From Reclinomonas americana ATCC 50394 (Eukaryota > Jakobida > Jakobea > Jakobida): a stretch of DNA of 64,000 nucleotides. The notes below the pieces were generated by a model. The model worked only from the letters and a program-made list of their open reading frames with translations, ran no database searches and had not been told where the DNA came from. Shown one piece after another: positions 25,265 to 40,269 of the stretch; positions within the stretch are counted from its first letter, which is position 1, and every line of letters begins with the position of its first letter. The stretch lies in assembly GCA_048213135.1 (NCBI GenBank), contig PS015058.1:138861-202860 (forward strand), in the 5' to 3' direction. The position numbers and the translations under genes were made by a program.

Positions 25265-28200
25265 TGTGCGGCTGTGTCCACGACCATCCGCCTCTCACCC
25301 GCCTCTCTTCCCATCTACCTCCTTCGCCCCTTCCCTTCCCCTTCACCCCCTTCCCCTCACTCCTCACCACAATGATGAGGTACACGGAGGCCACCGACGC
25401 ACGCTCCTCCGACGCGGCGAAATGAATCGAGGCAATCAGCAGATACACCACCGCAAACAGGCTGCTGGCAAACGGCTCAAAGTAGTGCACCGCCATGGAG
25501 ACGAGGCCTGCCAGCGGCGCGACATTGAGGGAAAACAAGGATGGTGAAGAGGCACCAACGCGAAACGCACCACGCATGCCACCCAGACTGAGGGTGCACA
25601 GGGCCACGCCCAGCGTCGACACAAGAATGCCCAGCTGCCGCTCCAACGCCAGCACGGCGGCCGGCAAGTACGATTCGAGGGAGACCACCGGCAATTGATC
25701 TGCGAAAATCGAGTGAGGGAAACCATCTGAAAAACCCTCTTTGGTGCCCATCCTCACCAATATCCAACAACTCCTGCAGGTGGCGGAGAATGGGAACAAA
25801 CACATTCTCCTCCGGATCCAGGAGGACGCGCGTGGTGGTGAGGATGATGCTCAGGAGCACCAACTGTGCGTTACAAGGATCAGTTTCCTTGCGGTTTCCA
25901 CACACACACACCCTCCCTCCCGCTCACGCAACTCGCAAGAAATGCTGTCCACGGGCCGATGTGAGCGCCGCCGTGGCTACCGTGGTTACCAACAGCGCAT
26001 GTGCGAACAGACGCGACAGTGGGCAATTGCGGTAGCCGATGACACCGGCACCCATCGTAATCACGATCATGATGAAGAGGTAACCGGCGCCCGGACCTGC
26101 ACCAACATTTTGAGTGACATGGAGAAGAGAAATGCTTCGTCATCACCCACCGCCTCGTGATGCCTGCTGCAAGTAGCACATGCCGAGTGCGGTGCCTGAG
26201 AGCACAGCCAACAATTGGAATGTCTCGGTTGTCGTACACACGAGATAGATCTGCAGTGCGCAAGGATGGTGAGCGCGCATCCACCGCAGCTGAATCGGAC
26301 AGGAGGAAAGGCACGCAACCAGGGCACACATGGTGGCAAACACGTAGAACTGTGGACACAACATGGTGAGAATCCGCCTCTCCCATTCCGCATACAAACA
26401 TCTCACCTCGGGCGTGGTCGGCTCGAGTGCCACATGCAGTGCGCTGGCCTTGGTCTTTTTGCCTTTTTCTTGCGCCAAATTGCGACTCCAGTTGTACGCG
26501 AACTTCATCGGCACAAAGAGTCCGCCCGGCACTGGTGGCGAGGGAGGCGCGTGGTGTCGTTGATGTGGTGGTAGTGGCGGAATGGGCGGGTGTACAACAG
26601 CAATTGGCACGGCTTGCTGTTGCACCGGCGCGTCATCTTGCACCACTCGTGCGCCTTCGCCTCCGTCCGCATGCACGGGTGCGTGTAATTGCGCAGCCGC
26701 ACTGCCATCCAGTTGAGTCAGCAAGGAAAGTTGGTGCAAAGAGAGAGAGCGAGAGAGTTGGAGAGAGAGAGAGACGAAACTGTCGGTCCGGGTGCGTGGC
26801 CAGGATCGGATACTTGCTGCGCAGTGCGAGGCGCAACTCGTGTAACCTCCGGAAGGGACTCTGCGCACACGTCGATGAGAGGACACACTGTTGTACACAT
26901 GGAGCATCGAGGAGGAAAACACACCGACTCGACCCAGGGCAAGTGAAAGTTCGAATGGATGAGTGACCAGAACGAGTACGGGGTGCGACGGCAGGCCAGC
27001 TGGAAGAAGCCGACTATGCAGCAGAAGCACGCCATCGGGTAAAAGCTCTCAAAGAGCCACAGGGTTGAATTCGGCGCCCACGGTACCCGGCCGGTCATGG
27101 CGCCGCCAAAGTACACCATCAGCAGCACCGTGCCACACAGAGCCGGGAACACACCAAGCACCGATAATCTCAGCGTTGGTCTCTTGGTCAGGATGAGGAC
27201 CAGGCACCCTGTACGAACATGCAAGTCATGAGCAACACAGGTGAATGAAAGATACACAAGAACAATCCTATCCGCAACAGTTGAAGTAGAACACGACAGT
27301 TCCGCCAACGCACAGGTACCGATCGAGGTTCGGGTACGGCAAGATGAACAGCCAGAATGAGGCCACGGCCACGGCTCCTTCAAACACACGCAGAAGCACG
27401 ACCTTGCCGTACGCCATGAATGGACTGGATTGGGAAGGGGAATGAGCGCAGAGTACGGACAAGGTGTACCGCGCGCACGCAACATTTCATGCGGCAAGTA
27501 CGCCGACGTCACCATGGCCATGATGTGGACGTAGGGCGCCATTAGCGTTGACACGCCAGTAATGATGTTGGAGTAGACCAGCGTCTCGGCGAAATGCTGC
27601 GCTTGGTAGGCACGGTGTTCGTTGACCACCAGCCGACCGTGGCTGACGTGCAGTGGACATGTGCGCGACACATCCCAGAAATCCACCTCTGCCATCACGC
27701 GTGTGAGAACACAGCTCACAACAGAGTGCGCGATACAAAACGTACCCTCGATTGGAGAGCACGAGTGTTGCAGGTGGAGGGCGTGATAGACATCGTCGGC
27801 CGGTCGCAGATAGTCGTAGAAGAACCAGTAGGTCATGCGCATCAGCGAAGGCATGCGAGCCAACGCGTACGCGACAGGCAGCAAGGTGGCCACCGACTGC
27901 ACAGAGAGACGAGTCAGAAAAAACGCACACACTCCCACCCACGCATTTTGCCACCCGACATACCCGTCGCAAAAAGTCATGCCCAATGTACACGTATGGA
28001 CCCCAGCGCGGGCGACGCAGGAGGCGAATGCAGGCCGAGGCGCAGAGGCGAAACGCCGACGGCAGGGCGTGGAACAGCAGCGAGGTGATGCACACCAGCA
28101 GGATCCACACGAGAAGGCTGGCAATCGGCGGCACCACATCCGGCAGCAGACGCACCAACACAATCACGGTGGTGCCGCCGGTGGCCCAGCGATAGAAAAA

Positions 28201-30237
28201 GTCGTTCCAGAGCATGCCCGGCTTGACGAGTGCCAGTAGAATGAGCAAGCAGCCGCCGGTGGTAAGTGGAAAGGCCAGTGGGAACTCGGCGCGCAGCACG
28301 GGGAACAGACAGCGCGGTGCATCCAGCACGCCAAACAGCAAGACGCCAATCAGGCATCCCCAGTAGACCGTGGTACGTTGCGCCGGCCGACAGGCACCCG
28401 ACCAGTACACTGGTGGTGTGAGCACGGCCACCAGTGCACAAGCAAAGCGCACACCCAACGACAACGACTGCGCATGCGCAAACGCCATGGCCGGCACAAC
28501 CCCGGCCGCCACCGCCGCCCAGTGACACAACGTGCGGAATCGATGCCGCAGGCTGAGCGCAACCAGGGCCGCCAGTGCCAGTGACACCCATAACGAATAC
28601 GACGAGGTGTCGAGGCCGACCAAGCCGCGCGCAATCACTCCATCGACAGCCGCCACTGCACCAATCCCAGCCGTCACTTCCGTCGGCGTCGCCGGCGATT
28701 CCGTGGAGGAGAAAAAGGAGAAGGAGGCTGGAAACCATGGCACTGAGGACTCAATCAGCTGCCACAGACGCCATCCGATTAGCAAGCCCAGTGCACTGAT
28801 TGCTCCCGCTCGCGTCATTACAAATTGCACAGGAAGCAACGAGGCCACTGTGTGAGGTCAACACAAGAGATGAGAGCACTGTGTGTGAGAGGTGAGAGAC
28901 AGGTGAGAGAGAACTTACCAACGATAGTCGTGGCCAGACTGAGCACAGGCGAGGCGCACGTGCTCACAGTGGTGTACAGGGTGAGGGCGCACACCAATAC
29001 GGAGCGGATGGAGGCGAATCGCGGGTGGAGTGCGGATAGCACGACGTTCTGCGAAGGGCAAGGACAGGGAAGGGGGGAGTGAGAGGGGGAGAGAGGGGGA
29101 GAGAGGGGGAAAGGGGGAAAGAAGGGGAGAGAAGGGATGAGAGATGAGAGAGAAGGAGAGTGAGAAGGAGAGTGAGAGAGGAGGAGTGAGAAGGGTTGAG
29201 TAGGAGAGAGAGAGAGAGAGAGAGAGGAGGAGTGAGTAAGGAAGAATGAGAAGGAGGATGTGAGAGTACAAGCGAGAGAGGAAGAGAGAGAGAGGAATAG
29301 TGAGAGCAGGAGCGAGAGAGAGGAGGAGTGTGAGAAGGAGAGTGAGGGAGGAAGGGTGAGAGGGGAAGAGTGAGACAAGAAGAGCGAGAGGAGAGTGAGA
29401 TAGGAGAGTGAGAGAGTGAGAGAGGGAGAGAGGGAGAGCGAGAAAAGGACAGAGAGAGGATGGGAGATAGGGGGAGGTAGGAAGAAGAGTGAAAGACGAA
29501 GAGAGAGAGATAGAAAAAGAGAGAAATAGAAAAGAAGAGTGAGAGAGGAAGAGTGAGAAAGGAGAGTGTGTAAGAGTGAGAGAGGGAGAGTGAGAGAAGG
29601 ACAGGGAGAGTGAGAGAGGAAGGGTGAGAGAGGAGGAGTGAAAGGGGAAGAGAGCAGAAGAATGAAAGAAGAATAGTCAAGGGTCAAGGGGTCAAGGGAG
29701 TGAGAGCGGAAGAGTGAGAGGAGAGTGAGAAAGGAGTGAGAGAGAAAGAGCGAGAGTGGAAGGGCGAGGAAGAGTGAAAGAGGAAGAGTGAGCGAGGAAG
29801 AGTGAGATAAGGAGAGAGAGAAGGAGGCGAGAGAGGACAGAGAGAGTGAGAGAGAGAGAGAGAGTGAAGAGAAGGACAGAGAGAAAAGGAAAGGGAGAAG
29901 GAGAGGAGAGAGGTGGAGTGAAAGAGGAGGAGTGAAAGAGGAAGAGAGCAGGAGAATGAAAGAAGGAGAGTGAGAGTGGAAGAGTGAGAGGAAGAGTGAG
30001 AGGAGAGTGAGAGGAGAGTGAGAGAGGGAGAGAAGGAGAGGGAGAGAAGGAGAGGGAGAGAAGGAAGGGAGAGAGGGAGAGAGACCTGCCTGTCTGTGCG
30101 TCTCTGTTTCTCTCTCTCTCTCTCCCTCCCTCTCTCTCCCCCCTCCTTCTTCTCTCTCTCTATGTGTGTGCGTGCGTCGTCATCTCTCTCTCTGTGCCAG
30201 CTGCCGATGTACGTCGTTTCCTTCCTCTCCTCCCTCC

Positions 30238-30271
<34 letters not shown>

Positions 30272-30657
30272 CGTGCGCGCAACTGCAAGGGCAAGCTCAG
30301 TGAAGACGAGTGTGGCACGCCAGAGTCCGTGCGGAGAGCGCAAAAGCGCAGTGAGCACACCGCACGCGTCAAGCAAGAGAAGTGTGGCAAGTAAGCCCGC
30401 GCAGAGCACACTGCGTGTGAGTGTGTGAGAGTGAGTGACATAGAGAGTGAGAGTGTGTGTGAGCGCGCGCGCAACGTGTTTCGTGTGTCGTGTGTGCACA
30501 ATCCATGCCACACACTCTTGGCAAGGCGAGCGAGTGAGCGGGTGCCTCTTCTGGCGTCCTCTTCACTGCGCTGCATGCGCCTCTCACTCAACTCTCTTTT
30601 TATGTCTGTTTTTGGTGGTGAGAAAATCGCCTGCGAATATTCGCCAGACTCATCCAT
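24390..30657 (-). CDS. Large multi-pass membrane protein, family not recognised
   Basis: About 14 exons. Exon 1 starts at ATG 30657 (MDESGEYSQAIFSPPK), a charged, presumably cytosolic N-terminus. It splices through a GTTGCG donor to VLCAGLLATLLLLDACG (about 30290-30405), again through GTTGCG to NVVLSALHPRFASIRSVL (about 28917-29052), then to a long exon (about 27975-28850) with many hydrophobic helices (LWVSLALAALVALSL, TVYWGCLIGVLLFGVL). Later exons include a soluble-looking block (EVDFWDVSRTCPLHVSHG, AQHFAETLVYSNIITGVST), more membrane helices (GVFPALCGTVLLMVYFGG), a basic loop (LFVPMKFAYNWSRNLAQEK) and C-terminal helices ending at 24390. I estimate over 15 membrane segments and about 1000 residues. 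It could be a transporter, a membrane-bound enzyme or a scaffold; I see no diagnostic motif. Its start is 68 bp from the PSMD6 stop. Confidence 0.7.
25200..25270. repeat. (CT)n microsatellite in an intron
   Basis: A CT dinucleotide tract of about 40 bp at 25220-25261, in a non-coding stretch (about 24720-25370) between the C-terminal exons of the minus-strand membrane-protein gene. This stretch is otherwise CT-rich on the plus strand, so purine-rich in the transcript. Confidence 0.7.
29060..30270 (-). repeat. CT-rich (sense) expanded intron 2 of the membrane-protein gene
   Basis: About 1.2 kb of GA-rich sequence on the plus strand (GAGTGAGAGAGGAAGAG-like units), so CT-rich in the transcript. 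It separates the exon ending about 30290 from the exon starting about 29052. A short CT-rich block at 30090-30270 on the plus strand reverses the bias. Confidence 0.8.
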
Positions 30658-30725
30658 CGTTTCATTTCCCCCAATGCCTGCCACGTTGCTCTCTTTGTTC
30701 CCGTCTCCCGCGTCCCGTCTCTCTC

Positions 30726-34266
<3,541 letters not shown>

Positions 34267-34309
34267 TGAAAGGAGGTGATTAGATTTGGTGGTTCAACCG
34301 ATCGACCGA

Positions 34310-35310
34310 TTTGCTCATTCGTGCTGTACTTTGTGAGGCACATTGCAAGGGTTGCAAGAGGGCTTGTCTTGCGCTCTCTTTTCTATCACGTAGGCGAGAT
34401 GATGTCCTCCGGATAGCCAGCAGCAGTTTATTTTCTGCGCACGTGGATGAGGAGGAGCGATCATCGAGAAATCGTGCATTTTGGAAGGACATTGTGCAAT
34501 TAGTCATCATTTTGTGAGGCATGTTGAAAGGACTGTGAAAAGGCTTGTCTTGCGCTCTCTTCTTTGTCAGGTAGGTGAGAGGGTGTCCTCCGGATAAACA
34601 TCAGCAGTTTATTTTCTGTGCTCGTGGATGACGAGGAGCGACCGTCGCGAAATCGTGCATTTTGTGATTGATTGCTTGTTTTGTAAGACACACAAAAAGG
34701 GCCGGAAAGGGGCTTGTCTTGCGCTCTCTTTTCCACCGTGTAGGCGAGGTGTTGCCCTCCAGATAGCCATCAGCAGTTCATTTTCTGCGCAAGCGGATGA
34801 CGAGGGGCGATCGTCGCGAAATCGTGCATTTTGTGATTGATCCGGATCCGTCGTTGTGTGAGACACACAGCATGGGTTATGAAGGGGCTTGTCTTGCGCT
34901 TTCTTCACTTCCTGGCAGGTGACACGTTAGCCTCCGGACGATCATCACTCGTTTGCTTTCCACGCAAGCCGACGAGGATATGTGGTCTTCAGTAATTGAT
35001 TGGTCATCATTTTGCGAGGCGCATTGCAGAAGTTGTAAGAGGGCTCGTGTTGCGCTCTCTTTTGTATCATGTAGATGAGACATTGCTCTCCGGATAGCCA
35101 TCAGCAGTTTGTTTTCTGCGCAAGTGGATGACGAGGTGTGACCACTGCGAAATCGATATCGTGCATTTGAGACAGATTGGTCATTTTGTGCGCCGCACAG
35201 CAAGTGCTGTATAGCGGCTTTTCTCGCGCTCTTTTCTCCACCGTGTAGACGACAAGCTGCTCTCCGGACTATCATCACTCGTTTGTTTCCAACACGCGTG
35301 GCCGACTTGC
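34310..35310. repeat. Six-copy tandem repeat, about 170-bp unit, PSMD6-RAD21 intergenic
   Basis: Copies start near 34315, 34510, 34685, 34855, 35015 and 35185. Each carries GGCTTGTCTTGCGCTCTCTT, then a GTAGGCGAG-like element, then TCCGGATAGCCATCAGCAG, TTTTCTGCGCAAGTGGATGA, and the end motif CGAAATCGTGCATTTTG. Copies differ by substitutions and small indels. Weak frames exist on the minus strand but shift between copies. The repeat occupies nearly all the space between the divergent PSMD6 and RAD21 start codons (1132 bp), so it may carry promoter elements of either gene. Confidence 0.85.
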
Positions 35311-35398
35311 TACGAATCCACGCGCCCATTCCATCGGTCCGCACTACGTCGACATCGACCTCCAATCGAATTTCGTGTGAACTTGGCACGCGCACACG

Positions 35399-38300
35399 AT
35401 GTTCTTCTCGTCGAACGTGCTGACCAAATCGGTGAGCCACACACCAACACAACAAACACACAAACACACAAACACATGTGTCGAAAGTCACCACGAGCTT
35501 CCCGCGCTTTTAAAGGAAACTGGCACTCTCACTCTCACACTTCTCTCACTCAGGGTCCTCTTGGTGTTGTGTGGCAAGCAGGTGCGCCTTTCTCTCACAC
35601 ACACTCTCTTACACTCTCACTCACTCACATTTTTTCGGCACTTTGATGATGAGCAGCACACGATCTGAAAAAGCTGAAAAAGAGCGAGATCTTGCACACG
35701 TCGATTGAGGAGTCGTGCAGTTGCGTGAATTATGAGAGAGTGTGAGTGTGTGAGAGAGAGTGTGTGTGTGCTGATTGTTGTTGAAATTTGTAAAGGGAAT
35801 GTGTCGGAGCCGAAAGTGCAACTGGCGCTGCGCACGTCGGGCCATCTCTTGTATGGCATTGTGCGCATCTACTATCGCAAGGTTAACCCTCCATTGAGCG
35901 CGTGTGTGATTTGGGATTGCGTTGTGAGTCTGACTCTCATCATCTCTCCGTCTCTCTCTTCCCATTCCTCTTCCTTCTTCTTCTCCTGCTTCTCCTTGTT
36001 CTTGTTCTTCTTGTTGTTCTTCTTCTTCTTTAACATCTCCTTCCATCTCCCTCTTCTTCTTCTTCTTCTTCTTATTCTCCTCTCCTTTTTCTTCTTCTTC
36101 TTCTTCTCCTTCTCCTCCTCATTCTCTTCTCCTGCTTCTTCTTCTTCTTCTTGTTCTTGTACTTCTTTATCTCGTTCTATCTCCTTCTTCCTCGTCCTCT
36201 CTCCCTCCCTCCTTCCTCCTCTCTCCCTCCACTTTCCATCTCTCTCCCTACTCTCGTTCTTCTCCTTCTTTGCGTCCACCTCTTTCCACTCCTTCCCCTT
36301 CTCCTTATTCATCTTGTTGTTCTTCTTGTTCTTTTTATTCTTCTTCTTGGTCTTCCTTCTTCTTCCCCTTCTCCCTCTTCCTCTCCTTCTTCTTCATCCT
36401 CCTCTTCTCCTTCTTGTTCTTCTCGCTCTCTCTCTTCCGTCTCCGTTTCCCTGTTCCCTCTCCGTCTTCCTCCTCCCATCTCCTCCTCGCTGTTGCTCTT
36501 GTTCTCTCCTTCTCCCACTCCTCGCCTTCCCTCCCTCTTTCTCCTCTCTCCTCCTCCTCCTCCTCCTCCTCCTCCTCCTCCTCCTCCTCCTCTTCTTCTT
36601 CTTCTTCTTCCTCCCCCTCCTCCCCCTCCTCAGGCGGAACTCCTGCTGGGCGACTGCACGGATGCCCGCGCACGCATCAGCATCACGGCCATGAGCGCTG
36701 CGCAGGCGGTGGAGCGCATGGCGGCGCCGGTGGCCTCGACGGCCGCCATCACCCTGCCCGAGGTGCACCATGCGTCGCAGCTCGGAGGATCGGGAGCGGG
36801 TGCGGGTGTGGGATTGGACTATGGTGATATGTTTTTGCCCCTCGGCGATCTGGATGAGCTGCCGGAACTCGAGGGAGAACCCATGATTACGTTTTCGCTG
36901 GGCAGCAGTCAGCAGCAGTCGCAGCAGCAACCACCCGATGTCAGTTGCGGAGCAAGAGGGGATGATGGGGGAAGGGAGGGCGAATGGGGAAGGGAGGGAT
37001 TTGGAGAGAGAGGAGAGGGAGAGGGAGAGAGAAGGGATAAATAGGAGCGACAAAGTGAGAGATTGAGAACTCGCTGTGAAATGCGTTGACGAAGTGTGGG
37101 CATATCTCATTCGCGCGCGCTCTTTCTCCCTTTGCTCGATACTCTAAAAATGGGCAGTGAGTCGACAGGGACAGGAGCGAGGAAATGAGAGTGAGAGAGA
37201 GAGAGGAGGATCCAGGTCGCCGCCTCGTTCATTCTTTTCGTCTCATACCCTTGTCTTCTTCTATCCGTCTCGCTCGTGACACAGTAATCGTGCCCTGTTG
37301 TCTGCCTTCCTCCTTCCTCCCAGCCTTCACAATAGCGCGCACGCACTAGTTTGGAGGATTGCATCCGCTCCCTCTCTCTCTCTCTCGTTCACTTACTTCT
37401 TCGGTCTCTCTGTCTCTCAATGTATATTGCGCGCTTGAGACAAGTGCACTGTCTGCTGCCTTCATATTTTCCTCGCAGCCTTCGGAGAGACACATACACA
37501 GAGAGACGAGGGTCCAGGTGTCGCGCCCGCTCCTGCTCGCTGTCTATCTCTCGCAACCAATCTTGCGCATTGGAAACCAGCTCCCTATGCGCTCGCCTCC
37601 TTTTCTCAGCCTTCGCTGGGACATACACTTTCAGAGCTCATATTCTGCCCTCTCCACTCACCTCTTTGGCCCCTAACACTCGCCACCACAGCCCCGGTCC
37701 GCCGTGGTCAAGATGTCGAGCACGTCCGTCTGGCATTCGACGAGGAGGAGGAAGAGGAGATGGCGGAGCCGGAGAAAATGCGTGGGGAGATCGAAGGCGA
37801 CGCGGTGGCGGGGAGGGACGACGGCGATTGTTGCGTCTCTTATCTCGTTTATTCGAGTGATTCCCGCATTACCACGACCCCCTTTCCACTTTCCCCATTC
37901 CACTTCCTCTTTCCACTTCCCACTCTGCCACTTTCCCTTCTCACTTCTCCCATTTCCACTCGCCATATTCCGCTTCCCTTTTCCACTTACCTCTTTCACT
38001 GCCCCCAATTCCACATCCACCATTCCACTTCCCCCTTGCCACTTCCCCCTTCCCCCCTTCTCACTTTCCCCCTTTCCCCTTTGCCCCCCCTTCCACTTCC
38101 CCTTCCCCCCTTCCACCTCACACTCCTTCGCGCAGTCTACTTTGAGGCTGGCTACGGAGTCGAGCTGGACAACTACGATCGGGAGCAACCACCATCCCCG
38201 ACCATCAAGTCTATTGTCAGCCACGAGAGCGGGTTCGTCTCTCCGTGTGCGTGGAGATGAGAGCCGCCTTGGTTAACAACTCATCCCCGTTGCAGGGAAG

Positions 38301-39035
38301 AGCACGTGTTGGGCCAGTCTCGCCAGAGCATCGGCGGCGTGTCGGTGCCGGAGATTTCCGGTTTGTGCCACTCCACCTTGTGCCAAATGAATGGAGCCTT
38401 CTCTCACCTCTCTCCCTCTCCCTCCACCTCTTTCCCTCTCCCTCTTCCCTCTCCCTCTTCCCCTCTCCCTCTCCCTCTTCTCCCCCTTCTCTCTTTGCCG
38501 GCAGACATCAAGCTACCCGACATCTCCCTCGACCTGGCCATGAAGTCCACCGACGCCGGCAGTGCCGCCAGCGACGTCGTGGCACCGCCGCCGCGCAAGC
38601 GTCGCAAGGCAGCCACCGTCGACAGCAAGATCACGCTCGATGCACAGTTTCGTAGGCAATCTCTTTCTGCTTGCTTTGTTGGATGTCTCACCACGCATCT
38701 CTCGTGAAAACAGGGTGATCAGCAAGAGTCTGCAAGACACGTCGGCGATTGTGCGCCCGGCCAACTGTGGTCCGGCCACGGTGGCCGAGTTTGAGCGGCA
38801 TCGCCGAGAGACCGAGCCCATTGATCGTCTTTTCATGCGACCCATTGGCTTTGATCGTTGCGTGTGGCACCCATCCTCGTCTTCCTTGTGTGCTTGACCG
38901 ACCTGCCGTGCTTGCAGACATGGCACCGGAGGTGCAGCGACTCTTCACCAAGTCAATGACTGGTAAGCGTCGCCGTGCCGAGGCCGAGGCCGACGAGACG
39001 GCGAGCGTGGAGGTGGCACGCGCGGAGGTCTGTAT

Positions 39036-39074
<39 letters not shown>

Positions 39075-39277
39075 TGTGCTCACTGTCTGCTCTCCTTCTC
39101 TGAACTCTGTTTGCTCGATGTACTCTTATCGTTGCTCTCTTTGCTCTTCGTCTTTCTTTGTGCTCTCTGTGTGCTCTGTGCTCCTCTTCTCTCACACTCC
39201 CTCTGCTCTCGCTCGTTGCGCTCTCTCTTCCTGTTCTTCCTGAATGACACTCTGCTTGCTGTCTTGTGATGTTTTGC

Positions 39278-39325
<48 letters not shown>

Positions 39326-39484
39326 CTCCACCAGCCCGTCCGTCTACTTCGCCGTNNNNNNNNNNNNNNNNNNNNCCTCCGTCGTCGTCCGTCGTCGTCG
39401 TCGTCGTCGTCCTCTTCCTTCGTTCGTTCCGTTCGTACGTACGTACGTACTCGTCGTCGTCGTCGTCGTCGTTCGTCGTTGTTC

Positions 39485-39542
<58 letters not shown>

Positions 39543-40206
39543 CCCCGCCGTCATTTGACCGTGCATATTGATTCCCTCTCTTTGTTTGTCCGTCGCACAG
39601 CGGTCATCTGTCGACCGTCAAGACGTGCGCAGTCTGCAGGGCGGCGATGGCGACGCGTACATGGGTGGTGTGGAGCTTGACAACTATGACCGCGAGCAAC
39701 CCGACTACTATCCAGAGGCTGGCTTTGCCGAGGAGCAAGCCAACGTGCGTCTCGCATATCACCTGAAGCTTCTCGTGGATTCTTAAGTGTTGTGAAAAAT
39801 GTGTAGGGCGACGGCCTGGGATTGGACGACCTTGGCGAGCCGTCGATTGGTGGCCTGCCAGATATCAGCCTCAGTTGCATCGCCCTCTGTGTGTGGGCGA
39901 ATGTGGAGGTGACACGTGCTTACTATTCGTGCAGAGAGCGCCCGCAGCGCCATTCGCGACGGCGAAGAGGACGAGGAGAACGAGGAGGGTGCCAGCAAAT
40001 CGAGCAAGAAGGGCAAGAAGGATGCCTCTGTCCGCCAGGCGTCCATGGAGGTCGACGACGGCGCCGACGACGACAGAAGATCGGAGGCTCGCGGCGCGGT
40101 GAGCGGCCACGGCGTCGGTCGCCTGACCGAGCGCTCGCAGCTGCTCCTTGGCGTGCTGCAAAAGAGCTTCAACGGCGTGGACGATACGGAGCCACTGAGG
40201 CACGTT

Positions 40207-40269
<63 letters not shown>

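Noticed and set aside
34310-35310. CRISPR-like array
   Set aside because: Units are about 170 bp with imperfect similarity throughout and no short identical repeats with unique spacers; the context is eukaryotic.
34280-35494. Minus-strand repeat proteins in the six-copy tandem repeat
   Set aside because: Frames shift and stop between copies and no copy has a clear start with conserved frame, so I kept it as DNA repeat only.
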